Source: Vigna angularis (taxonomy: Eukaryota; Streptophyta; Magnoliopsida; Fabales; Fabaceae). Taken from it: a stretch of DNA of 64,000 nt. Both the position numbers and the translations under genes were made by a program. The stretch lies in contig NC_068976.1 in assembly GCF_016808095.1 (NCBI RefSeq), forward strand, positions 30,250,371-30,314,370. The letters are read 5' to 3'. Within the stretch, counting starts at the first letter, position 1, and each line of letters starts with the position of its first letter. Positions 47,912 to 59,764 of the stretch are shown piece after piece. The notes under the pieces are model-generated. The model was given only the letters and a program-made list of their open reading frames with translations. It ran no database searches and had not been told where the DNA came from.

Positions 47912-48169
47912 TTATTTTATGTTGTGTATTTATGTTCATGTATTTATATTTATATTTCGTTTTTAAATTTTTTTAACTATTTATATATAAATTGTACTTT
48001 CTTTTTATTATTGAATAAGATACACAATTTTCATTCTTTATTTTCTCATAACATGGTATCAGGAGAAAATTAATTCTTCATCACGTTCTTCCGCAATCAA
48101 TTCTGTTAATGCCCAGATTTTCATCTTCTATCTTTCGTTCTTAGCTTTCATGTCTTTTCTTCTCCTTCT

Positions 48170-49444
48170 ATGGCTACTCCTTCTGTTACTCTCACATCGT
48201 TGCAAGATACAACACACGACTATTACATTCACCCTAACGAGAATCCTTCACTGATGCTTGTTTCTCTGATTCTTGAAGGTCACAATTATCATGGATGGGC
48301 TCGCTCGATGTTTATGGCACTACAAATGAGGAATAAATTTGGATTTGTTGATGGTTCCATTCCTTGTCCAGCTGATACAGATCCCATGGTTCCCGCATGG
48401 AAGCGTTGCAATAATCTAGTTTTATCTTTGATCAATCATTCTGTTTCTCATGAGATTGCTACAAGTATTATCTGGGTTGACTTTGCATCTACGACATGGA
48501 AGGATCTCAAAGATCGTTTCTCCCAAGGTGATTCTGTTCGAATTTCACAATTGCATCAAGATATTTATTCAATGCATCAATCTGACCTAAGTGTTACTAC
48601 ATATTACACTAAAATGAAGATTCTCTGGGATGAACTTTGCAATTTTTGCCCAATTCCTAAATGTCAATCTTCTGCTTCTTGTTGTGTTGTTTCTAAGACA
48701 ATGAAGGAATATCGTGACAATGATTGTGTTCTTTGTTTTCTTAGAGGCTTGAATGATATTTAATCTGTTGTCCGCTCTCATATCCTTCTCATGGATCTCT
48801 TGCCTTCTTTACCCAAAATTTTTTCGATGATAATTCAACATGAGCGACAATTACAATCAGGAATTCTTCCTCAACCTTTAGTCATGGTGGCACAAGTTTC
48901 TCAATCTAAACCTTCTTTTTCTACCTTTAATGGTAGAGGTAAACCCTCTCCTACTAATGATTATGCCCGAGGAAAATCTTCATATCAAAGTTCTCAAGCT
49001 CGTTCCTCAGAGGGAAGGTTTAGTGGACCTCGAAAATGCACTCACTGTGGTAGGACAAACCACACCATTGATACTTGCTTTCTGATACATGGATTACCAC
49101 CTGCTTTCAAATCCAAAAGAGTCCATAATGTTACCACAAATTCTTCTACAATAGTTCCTTCTTCTAATAATTCTCAGGCACAGTCACATTCCTCAACTAT
49201 GGGACTTTCTCAAGAGCAAATTCATGATCTATTGACACTTCTTCCTCAATCTACTCCCACAGCCACACATTCTACCGATCTAGTGAGCTCTCATAATGCT
49301 TCCACTTTTTGTCAGGCTCAAAGTAATATCTATTCCCAATGGATTCTAGACACAAGTGCTACTGATCATATATCCAGTTCTTTGTCTCATTTTATTTTTC
49401 TTATCATAGAATCTCAACAATTACAATATCACTATCCAACATGA
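48170..49444 (+). pseudogene. copia Gag and start of protease, with an in-frame stop
   Basis: The frame from ATG 48170 gives a copia-type Gag with the nucleic-acid packaging domain (HNYHGWARSM, then WKDLKDRFSQGD). It is cut by TAA at 48761-48763, after which the same frame continues from about 48764 to 49444. A CCHC zinc knuckle (CTHCGRTNHTIDTC) lies near 49040-49080, and a protease-like WILDTSATDH near 49339-49368 replaces the usual D-S-G active-site triplet. Beyond 49440 the frame is lost. Confidence 0.85.
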
Positions 49445-49746
49445 ACTCTTCATTTGCTCATTTTTCTAGCACAGTTTCATTAGCCCACACCTTCCTTTAC
49501 ATATTGTCTTGTTTATTCCTAATTTTTCAGTCAATCTTATTTCAATCTTGTAAACTTAACATTTCTGAATTTTCCTGTGAAATACAGGACAAGTCAACCC
49601 TGCAGATGATTGAGAAAGCTGAAGAAAGAGATGGCTTGTATATCATGATAACTCCTGCACCCACACCCCTTGGTTCACCAACTGCTATTACTCCTGAGAA
49701 CTCTATTGCTTGTTATACAATAAGACATAACTCTATAGATATTTGA

Positions 49747-52501
49747 CACTATAGACTAGGGCATCCTTCTTTTTCTTGTTATATCAAATTACGCAACATG
49801 TATGCCACTTTACCCGATACAAAGTACACTCATTGTGATGTTTGTCATTATTCTAAGCAAAGAAAATTGCCTTTTCAATTAAGTACAATTGTTTCAAAAG
49901 CTCCTTTTTATTTAATTCATGTTGATATTTAGGGCCTATTGTACTTCTTCTGTTGATGGTTTCAAATCTTTCTTAACTATAGTGGATGATATGTTTAGAT
50001 ACACATGGATTAAATTGATGGCAAGTAAATCAAATACAATATCACAACTTATTGGCTTTGTTTCTTATATAAAAACACAATTTGGAATTGTTGTAAAAGT
50101 TGTTAGATCAAATAATAATATTGAGTTTGCAATGACAAATTTTTATAGACAAAAGGGATACAACATCAATTATCTTGTGTTGAAACACCTGAACAAAATG
50201 GAGTCGTTGAGAGAAAACATCAACACATTCTCAATGTTGCTAGATCTTTAATGTTTCAATCCCATTTGCCCATAATTTTATGCTCTTTTTCTGTTTGTTA
50301 TGTTTTGCAACTCATTAATATTTTACCTTCCAAAGTTTTGACATATTTTTCTCCATCTCAGCTGTTACACAATGTTAAACCCGACATTACTTACTTACGA
50401 GTTTTTGGCTCACTTTGCTATGCTTCAACTCTTCAAGCTCATAGAACAAAAATTCAACCTCGTGCAAGAAAATGTGTATTTTGGTTTTAAAATAGGAGTA
50501 AAAGGCTACCTTTTGTTAGATTTCAACTCTAGGGAAATTTTTCTATCAAGGAATGCAATATTTTATGAAAACATATTTCCTTTTCTTACTAGTGACAAAC
50601 ATTCACCTATTGATACACAAAATCCTTGGATTTGGTCACAAAAATTATTTCATCTCCATGACCTCTTTTTTCAGAAGTTACTGATCAACCCTCTTTACCA
50701 CCTACATCTCCTCCTTCTATTGTTCCAGACCCTGTTATGTTCTCTTCTTAACATGTTTCTGTTGAACCTGCCACTGCTACTCCACAAAGGAAATCAACGA
50801 AGCCAAAACATAAATCATCTTATCTGCAAGACTATCATTGAAACATGTTATCTACTTCTTCCACCACTCAGTCATCCACAGGTACCTTATATCCTATTTC
50901 TTCATATCTCTCATATGATACATTATCAATCTTTCCCAAGTTAATGAACCTAAAACCTATAACGAAGCCATCAAACATGATTGTTGGAGAAATGCCATGG
51001 ATCAAGAAATTGCAGCTTTAGAAAATACCAAAACTTGGGTTTTGACTGATCTACCTTATGGAAATCAACATATCATATGTAAATAGGTATACAAAATAAA
51101 GAGGCATGCTGATGGGAGTATTGAACGATACAAGGCATGCTGATGGGAGTATTGAACGATACAAGGCAATGTTAGTAGTCAAAGGCTACATACAACAACA
51201 ATGCTTAGATTACTTTGAGACTTTTTTACCTATTGTCAAACTCACAACAATAAGATTGGTTTTGGCTTTAGCAAATTCCAAACATTGGTATTTACATCAA
51301 CTAGATGTAAATAATGCCTTTTTACATGGGGATCTAGATGAAGAAGTATACATGTCTCTTCCTCTTAGCTACAAAACAGAAAAACCAGCGCAAGTTTGCA
51401 AGTTATTGAATTCTTTATATGGACTCAAACAGGCCTCTAAACAATGGAATTACAAGTTGACAACTACTTTACTTTCTTTGGGCTACATACATTCAAAATC
51501 CGATTATTCACTTTTTGTCAAAAGTGATTCTACTCATATCACCATCTTACTTGATTATGTAGTTGATATAGTTGATGACATTCAGGAAATCCAAACCGTG
51601 AAGGCTCTATTGAATGCAAAGTTCAAGATTAAAGACCAAGGCCAACTCAAGTATGTTCTGGGCTTAGAAATTACAAGATCTCAACAAGGCATTACTTTAT
51701 CACAAAGGAAGTATGCTCTAGAGTTACTAGAAGATGCAAGATTGTTGGGATGTCAACCTACTTCTACTCCCATACAGCTAGGCACAAAATTTTCCAAGAT
51801 AGAAGGGAAACCTTATTCAAATGTGCATGCCTATAGAAGACTTCTTGGCAGGTTACTATATCTAACCAACACAAGACCATATTATGTTTTGTTGTTAGTA
51901 CTCTCGGTAAATTTCTTTCCAATCCTTTGGAAGATCACTATGGAACAACAACAAGGATCCTGAGATATATCAAGAACAATCCAGGACAATGATTATTCTT
52001 TCCCTCCAACACAGAACATGCTCTCAAGGCTTTTAGTGATTCTGATTGGGTTGCTTGCCTTGACACTAGAAGGTGTGTGACTGGTTTTAATGTGTTCTAT
52101 GGTGCATCCTCAATCAGCTAAAAATTCAAGAAGCAAGGTATTATATATAGATCATCAACCAAAGCATAATATAGAATCTTAGCTTCCAAACATGTGAAAT
52201 TCAATGGCTTCTGTATTTGCTCCATGATTTGAAACAACCTCTACCACAACCAGTTCCTCTGTTTTGTGACAATCAATCTGCTATACAAATTGCACATAAT
52301 CCAGCCATGCATGAGAGGACAAAGCATATTGAAATTGATTGTCATCTCATAGGGGATAAAGTTCAAGCTAGTGTAATTAAGCTCCTACCCATTTCTACTT
52401 CAGCACAACTTACATACATTGATACTAAAGTTTTGCATCCAGCACAATTTCAATCTTTGTTGTTCAAGTTGAGCATTAAGGATATATATGTTGCAGCTTG
52501 A
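49747..52501 (+). pseudogene. copia integrase, reverse transcriptase and RNase H remnant
   Basis: Integrase begins near 49747 (HYRLGHPSF, then the zinc-binding CDVC) and runs through VDDMFRYTWIK; stops and shifts occur at 49930 and around 50250-50500. A core catalytic Asp appears lost (RSNNNIEF). Reverse transcriptase lies at 51106-51963 but its catalytic motif reads YVVDIV in place of YVDDIV, and the part from about 51920 to 52216 is shifted. RNase H and the C-terminus are open at 52217-52501. A 31-bp tandem duplication at 51106-51167 disrupts the start of the reverse transcriptase. Confidence 0.85.
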
Positions 52502-52507
52502 GGGAAA

Positions 52508-52685
52508 TATTTGATTTAATTTATTTTCCGTTCATATATGTGCATTTATGTTCATATATTTATATTATGTTTTTATACTTATATTATGTTTTTATATTGT
52601 TTTAAACAGTTGTATATATAAATTGTACTATTTTCTTATCATTGAATACGATACACAATTTTCATCTTTTTTTTTTCTCATAACA
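52508..52685 (+). mobile_element. 3' LTR of the second copia element (178 bp)
   Basis: It begins TATTTGATTTAATTTATTTT after the purine tract and ends TCTCATAACA. It aligns with the 6420-6598 LTR. Confidence 0.8.
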
Positions 52686-54560
52686 ATGTTGTGTGACATT
52701 TTCTTTCATACTTCTCAACAAACTTTTGAATCAATAATATCTAACAGAATGAGAAATATTTATCCAAACTTGTTATAACTCACTATTCGAAAAAACATTC
52801 ATCAATTGCTAGAAGAGATCGACGGGGAAATGGTCCTTTTGGAGCTTTCTTTAGGGAAACTAAAAACCTACGACAAGGACGAAATCTCGAAGTACAAATA
52901 TTTGAGCTTTAGATTTTCCTCGAAGGATAGAGATAGTACCTGCATGCACAATACTCAACATTAATAAGAGCTACAAGCTCTTCTTTACATTATAAGAACT
53001 ATCAAATACAAAATGGAAAGACGGAATGCGAATTTGGAACAAGGGGCTGCCGGAGCTGCCGTCAGAGTCCCACGACCACCGCTGGTTCCTCCTTTTCCAG
53101 CTTTTGCCTATCAAATGAGCCGCTGCTTTTTTTAAAACTTAAATTTTCATTATAAAAGATAAAGATTAAAGCACATGAATGTCTCGTCGACGTGTAAGTG
53201 TAAGCGTAACATTTAGGTGAAACACCCTTGGCCACTAGAGAAAAGAAATTAATGACGTTAAAAATATTGACTAAAATCATTGTTTTTAAAATTAGAAAAA
53301 TTAAACACAATTAAAATTTCGAGAATGGATCATTTGCAATTTTTTTATATAAGTAAGGAATTAAAAATATGTTCAATCTATAAATAAATTCATTTTATGA
53401 ATATTTTTTAAACTCATTTCAAATTTAAGAATTCACATTATTTAGATATAAATATAAGTAATATTTCAATTTTGAAATTGATGAGAAAAAAAGAATGTAT
53501 ATGTATACGTTCTCAAATTTATCCCTATTTTAAATCATTAAAATATTTATATTTTATTAGTTAATTTTCTTCTTATATTCACAATTTTCATTAGTTTTTT
53601 CTTTCATTTTATTTAAAGAACATTTCTTTTAATACATAATTCTTCATTTTTTCCCTATTGTATAACTCATTTGATATCCATCAAATTTACTTTTTCTTTC
53701 TTATCAAAATATCAATTACACATTTCTTTTCTTTGTGCGATATTTTTTAAATCATTTATTTCATTCTAACATGTATAAATCTTAATATTAGATTTTATGA
53801 TGACTTATTATGGTGTTTGTAATTCACTCGCACAATAAGTGAAACAATGATACAATTATAGATATGATGAGACTTTTTATGCCGATTATCACTACAATGG
53901 CCATAACAAGTGGAAGTAGTGACAATTTTGTAATAAAATACAAGTTTATTATATTATTTTTAATGGCTTAATATCACTTTTGGTCCATATGTTTGTCTAC
54001 TTTGTTCAATGTGAGATTCAACTTTTTTGAGTGTTTAATATGGTCTCGATTTTCGTAATTTTTGTTTAATTTGGTCCTTATTTCCTCATATGGCTCGAAG
54101 GAAACCAGGTTTTTCGATGGTTGGAGGCACCAAATCACTTTTTGGAGAGCTTGAAGGTCTACTAAGGCTTACAGAAGCACTCCTTTCTTCCTCTTGGTTT
54201 CTCCTTCTTCTTCCATGTCCTTTTTGTAAGCTTGAGCTCTACATGGAAATAGAGAATCAAACCTATCTTGTTGGTGTGATAGATGTAGCCACTAAATTCT
54301 CTTGTATTTTGTGAATGTTTTGATCATATATATATATGCATTTTCCTTCAAATGCTAGTTTTCTAGTTTCTATGCTTAATGCTTGTTGTAATGAGAATGT
54401 TCATAGCTTGGTTCGTGGTTCATTAAGTATTGGGAAATATCTTTTGAAACCTAGACTTGGAACAAGATACATAATGAAGCTAGTATCTAGGAATGAAGCT
54501 TGACCCATTAGCTATCTTAAATCGTAGATCTTAAAGTGGGTTTGTTTGTTAAGTCTTTAA
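52686..54560. other. Spacer with decayed transposon border
   Basis: No gene recognised. A GC-richer patch at 53030-53100 has no known domain. Around 53960-54090 the phrases CACTTTTGGTCC, ATATGGTCTCG and TTTAATTTGGTCC resemble an old Mutator-like terminus. The frame at 54090-54314 has no recognisable features. Confidence 0.45.
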
Positions 54561-54931
54561 GCCCTTATTCACTTTAATGGATTTGGGGGAGAGTGATTGA
54601 ATGGATTTGAGAGGATTTGTAGGTAAATTATTTGTTTTTTATTTGAGTGAAATTTAGAGGTAAGTGAGAGTGAATTTGGAAGTAAATTTTTTTAATCTGT
54701 CACATGAATCAAATTCTACACTAATTCTCACAAACTTTACTTCCAAATCCACTCTCACTTACTTCCAAAATCCACTCTCACTTACTTCCAAAATCCACTC
54801 TCACTTACTTCCAAAATCCACTCAAATAAACAACAAAAAAATTAACATCAAATCCTTTCAAATCCATTCAATCACTCTCCCACAAATCCATTCAATCACT
54901 CTCCCAGAAATCCATTCAAGTGAACAGGGGC
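54561..54931. mobile_element. Tourist-like MITE (371 bp)
   Basis: The two ends are long imperfect inverted repeats (left GCCCTTATTCACTTTAATGG; right end reversed GCCCCTGTTCACTTGAATGG), so the element can fold back over much of its length. TAA lies on both sides (54558-54560 and 54932-54934), the target preferred by PIF/Harbinger elements. A short unit, CTTACTTCCAAAATCCACTC, repeats about four times in the right half. No coding capacity. Confidence 0.7.
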
Positions 54932-55460
54932 TAAGGGATTGACTCTTAGTGAGGAAACATAGGCTCTTTCACGTAAGTGATTAAGGCTTGAGTGTTATTT
55001 TGGTTTGACTTTAGTGTTTGGTGGAGACGAGATGAGTTTGCATTTTCACAAGAATGAAGCAAGTGAAATGTACTCCCAACAATATCGTTTCATACCATTT
55101 ATGACCTTTTTCCATTCCAAAGTGTCTCCAACTCCCAAAGTTCAACCTTTATTCTTTATCAATTTATATTTTGCACATAATTTTTCATTTATGAATTATT
55201 CTTTAGTCTAGATGAGTTATTAATTGTATGATTATTTAGTATTAGACTAATCTCATATGAAACAATACTTGATCTTACCATTTTATATTGCTTGAAAGAT
55301 TTGGTACGCTTGCAAATGAGTTAACAAGGGACAACCTTGAACCTTAATCCATGTTATTGTGTTTATCGAGTTTGTTTTACATTTTTACTGGTTCTGAAGA
55401 ATTAAAGTGTTATGGTGATTACTGTTACTGTGAATGTAAATTGATCTTGTAATCATTATT

Positions 55461-56745
55461 TGTAACATCCCATTTTTTTGCTTGCTATAATCTATAATTA
55501 ACACAAATTACACAATTAAAATAAAACTTTATTCCCCTCTTATTTGAAATCTGAATAATAAAAAAGAAACATTGTTTTACAAACATACTTTATTCAAAAG
55601 GAAAAACTTAAGACTAAAAGACTTCTCAAATATATTCCGATATTGACATTTCTCCTTAGTGCCGTGCGCCTTCCTCAACACCTCTATTATCATCTGCTTC
55701 CGTATAATATGACCATCATAGTGGAAACCACAATAATCATAATAGAATTGAACTAACATACAAACATCATAACCATAATACACATCAATCATAATATAAC
55801 AACTCACCCAAATCTTACATAATCATGTGTCTCTTAAACACTATATAATTACACCGATTGTTTAACACAACCACACAAAACATGTTATCACTACAACATC
55901 AATGAACTCAACTCAAAATCCGATTTGTAAATCTCGCACGCAACTTACCAATATAGGTGTCACCTCTCATTACTCTTCTCGGAGACCCTGACGAAATATA
56001 CATATGTCACTTCTCATTACTCTTTTTGAGATCCCTTGTGAAGTATACATGTGTTACTTCCTATTAATCTCCTCAAGAGCCCAATGAAGTATACCTCCTG
56101 TACAAATACGTGAAGTTACCCTTCACCATCTTTCGTCAAGTCAACAGACACAAGCATACATTTACACTTCTCAATCAACATATATTTACATGTCATCACA
56201 ATCATACTAAATAACATCTACTCCAAAATTTAGACTCATATAAAATAATACATCGCATACAAACAAGAAAGCAAGAAAGAAAATAAGAATATAAGTTCCC
56301 CTACCTCTTAATCTTCAATTCTTCCTTCATCCCCTTCAAAACTCAAACTTTAAAACTTTCTCCCTTCTTCATTGACTTTTCCATTTCTATTAAAACTCTC
56401 ACCCTAAACTTTGTCATCCCATATATTTATAAGCCTAACATTTCTAATGGAAATACAATATTTTATTCCCACTTATTATTATCTAACAATAATATATAAG
56501 AATACATCATAATATCTAACAATATCTCAAGATATCTTTTAATTTGTAACAATATATAATAACTAAGGATATTTGTTAATATTTTTTTAATAGAATAATT
56601 ATTCACCAAATCTTATTTCTTATAATATATTTTAAATAAAATATATCCTTCAAATTATAACTAACAAACTATTTTATCTTTTTACTTAAAATATTTAACC
56701 ATATTTTTATGTTTTTCTAATTATTAAAATTTTTAGGATCTCACA
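55461..56745 (-). mobile_element. Solo-type LTR with related termini (1.3 kb)
   Basis: Read on the minus strand it starts TGTGAGATCCTAAAAA and ends GGGATGTTACA, the same kind of ends as the LTR at 2727-5012, but the interior differs. A TATAAATA box lies at 56424-56431 (minus). Imperfect tandem units of about 60-65 bp containing TCACTTCTCATTACTC and GAAGTATACAT occur at 55960-56100. No interior or primer-binding site adjoins either end. The flanking five bases (TTATT, ATACT) do not match, so simple insertion and LTR-LTR recombination is not proven. Confidence 0.65.
56424..56431 (-). promoter_or_regulatory. TATA box of the LTR
   Basis: TATAAATA on the minus strand, about 315 bp from the LTR start, shared with the other two LTRs of this type. 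Confidence 0.45.
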
Positions 56746-57045
56746 ATACTAGTGATTATTGTTACCGACGCATAACTCATTCTCTTTCGAGTGAGGATTT
56801 CTACTTCTCCTCCTCATTCATTCAGAATCCAATGAGGAGAGATCACCTTCCACCATGCTTCCTCTACTAGGTTCATCGTCGTTGACACTGATTTCAACGA
56901 GAAGTTCATTAACGTCACCCCACTGTTCTTCCATTTTCCGAAGTCGCATGATCCACTTTCTACTCTTCTTTTTTCTCTTTCAGAACCTAGATTGGAAACT
57001 ACCACGACCTCCGTCAACATTGCAGTCATTGTTGCTCCTCACCTC

Positions 57046-58034
57046 CACTAGTACAAAAACATTGTATAACGTCGTTGTTTTTCGGCTTTTCACGTCGAAT
57101 TCGAGATCGACATCGTATCGGGAGATGTTAAATTGACGTTGAACATAGAACAATTCGACGTTAATCAAATTAACGTCGAATGTTGTCAATATTCAACGTT
57201 AATCAATTTTTTTTAACTAATTATGATCATTTTTTACAACTATACAAGACCTGAAAAGAAGGGAAACAACAAATTTTAGTTTTTGATATTTTAATAAAAG
57301 CATGAACTAAGAACGTGTAGTATAGTATCAATAACAAACAACAATAACAAAAAATAACAAACAATAAACAAGTTTAATCAAACAACAACAACAAACAGGT
57401 TCAACCAAACAAAAACAACAAACAAGTTAAAAAAAAAAGTTCAACAAATAGGTTCTTCAAAACGAAAACGAAAACTAACCTTCAAAAGTGAGTTCGTCGA
57501 AATAAAGTAATGCCACTAGTGAAAGAGAAAACAAAATGCGCCTCTGAAGGACAAGAACAAGAAAATAATCGGTCAAAACAAACGAAAATCATACCTAAAG
57601 TAGTTAATTAACATGAATTTGTAACAAATGAAAGAAAAATTACATGTAATGGTCGTCAAACTTCGTTCTAGAAAAGTTTGAGCAGAAAAGAGGGTATCGC
57701 ACGCTAAGATAAAGTGAATGAATTTTCAATCTCCCGCTCAAATTTTTATTGAATTTACTAACCTTTTAACGTCTAACACTGGGGCATTCGACGTTTTATA
57801 TCCTTTTGACGTCTAATTCTAGGGAATTTGACGTCATACGTAAATACATTTTCACCTTCGCACCAAACATTTTCGCAAAATTTACCCAATATAACAAATT
57901 GACGTCGAATTACAATTTAAATGGCGTCTAGTAATTGCATTTATTTACAAAAATGTCACCAGTCATTTTTAACGTTGGTTATTCAGTGGTTGGACATTGA
58001 ACGCATGATGTTATACACTGTTTTTGCACTAGTG
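57046..58034. mobile_element. Non-autonomous CACTA element (989 bp)
   Basis: The ends are CACTAGTACAAAAAC at 57046 and GTTTTTGCACTAGTG ending at 58034, an inverted repeat with the CACTA signature, followed inward by ATTGTATAACGTC and its counterpart GATGTTATACACT. Subterminal regions carry many copies of a word like TTGACGTCGAA or its reverse, as expected for CACTA transposase binding. Flanking trinucleotides CTC and TTC differ by one base. No transposase frame is present. Confidence 0.85.
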
Positions 58035-58284
58035 TTCTTTCCCTTTTTTTTGTTATGTCTCTTTTTAATTGTCCTCTCTTGATGCTCTATGCGTGATAAT
58101 GCTTGCGTTTGTGAGATGAATTGGGTGGCTATTATGTATGCAACACAATGATGAATGATGATACTGAAATGGTGAAGCTTGGTGGAAGATGATGAAGCTG
58201 AAATGATATCTCTGTAATGTGTAGTATTGGGTTTATGTGTAGTGTGATGTGTGTTTGGTGATGGATGAACAAATATAACATGGA

Positions 58285-58583
58285 AGTTACTTTCTACGTC
58301 AGTTATTGCTATAACCAACATATAAAGTTACACTTTCTATGCCGGTTGGGCACCCACCCACCATAGAAAGTGACTTTTTATTATAGACATGAAAAATTTT
58401 TCTATGCTAAAAGAGGTTTTCTATGGCTCGTCTAGAATCGATATAGAATGTGGACTTTCTATGACCAGTGCAAAAACAACATAGAAAATACAAACTTTTT
58501 ATGTTGGTTGTATATATGATAAGTCCATAATAGACATTAATGGTGATTTCTAACTAACATAGAAAGTCTTCGCAACACTAGTG
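58285..58583. mobile_element. Right-end remnant of a second CACTA family
   Basis: The right end reads CTTCGCAACACTAGTG (58568-58583). The word ACTTTCTATG or its reverse recurs about eight times from 58285 inward, the usual subterminal pattern of a different CACTA family. A left end is not clear; a CACTAGTGTT at 58027-58036 overlaps the end of the neighbouring element and might be it. Confidence 0.55.
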
Positions 58584-59183
58584 ACATTTAATATTTTTTT
58601 TTCTTTTAAATAGTTTTAAAGATTAACTTCAAGTGTTAAGTAACCTTATAAATCATATTGAGGTAGTTGTTTCATCTCCTTTTAATTCTTAATTTTGTTT
58701 TATTTGAATAACTCTTATTTCTTTATGCAATTTTTCATTCTCTTCATTCAATATTTACCAAGTCTATTTAAATTCTTAATTTTTTTTTCTCTCAACTCAA
58801 CATTTCTTTTTCAATAATTGTGTATAATTGTTATTTAATATCATATTCTCTTATAAAAATTTCTTTAACAATTGATACAGATCAAAAGTGGGTATGAACA
58901 CTTACCACTCTACTTGCAACTTAATGAAGATGGAAATATTATATTTTATATTCTATATTAGTTAAAGATAAAATAAATTTATAATTTATAATTAAATATA
59001 AATTTCATTTTATAAATTGATTTTATAAAATTGAATTAGACTTAAAACTAATTTTTTTAAAATAGTATCATACTTATTTGGAACCTATTATAATAAGATT
59101 TATTTTTTCTTCAGTTTAATATATATATATAGTCCAATGTATATGTCTTAACGTAAGAAAAATGTCTTAAAAATCCTAAGTTA
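58584..59183. other. AT-rich spacer
   Basis: No gene or defined repeat seen. Confidence 0.5.
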
Positions 59184-59764
59184 AGTAGACAAAAATACCC
59201 TCATATATTATGGATTCTAAGTTTTAAGGTCAAGGGTATTTGAATAATTTTCATTCTCAAAACTAAAAAAAAACAAGAAACCCTCAAACTCATACTCACC
59301 CTTTCCCTTATCGCTCATTCCTCTCAACCCTTTCTCTTTAATCTCTCTCACTCCAATATTTTCTCTGTCATCCCTACAGTAGCTCCAACTGAAAAAATCA
59401 TAAACACTCATCCAACTCTAATCCACCTTCCTCAATTATCCAATTTGTTTCTCTCTCATCTCTATCTATCCCCTCTCACATCCACACACAGCAACCTGCG
59501 ACATCGGAATTTGTTGCTCTTATTATGTTCGTTTATTTGTTTTCTACTTTAATAAAAAAATAACTAATGATATTGATGTGTTGATTTTTTATTATAGGAC
59601 TGTGTTATATCTTTTCCCTTCTAATTGTTATTAAATTTGTAAAAAACTAAAGTCTACAATAATTTCAATAATTTCGAAACTAAAAAAAAAACAAGAAACC
59701 CCCCATGAAAAGATGTTAGCATCAACCCATAATAGTTGCAAAACATTTAGTTTCTTAATACCCA

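Larger units (their letters stand above)
47321..48053 (+). mobile_element. 5' LTR of the second copia element, split by a MULE-like insertion
   Basis: The LTR starts near 47321 (TATTGAACTTAATTTATTTT), is interrupted at 47344, resumes at 47912 and ends TCTCATAACA at 48053, directly before TGGTATCAGG, the primer-binding site. Removing the insertion and one duplication copy leaves about 155 bp, against 178 bp for the 3' LTR. Confidence 0.78.
47321..52685 (+). mobile_element. Nearly full-length, inactive Ty1/copia retrotransposon
   Basis: Order: 5' LTR (47321-48053, interrupted), primer-binding site (48054), gag (48170-49444), protease, integrase, reverse transcriptase and RNase H remnants (to 52501), purine tract GAGGGAAA, 3' LTR (52508-52685). 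It is the same family as the 5013-6598 copy. No clear 5-bp target-site duplication is visible at the ends (ATAGA left, ATGTT right), so an end may have been altered. Confidence 0.85.

Noticed and set aside
54090..54314. 74-codon frame starting MARRKPGFSMVGG
   Set aside because: It lies next to decayed transposon border phrases, has no recognisable domain and no supporting gene signals.
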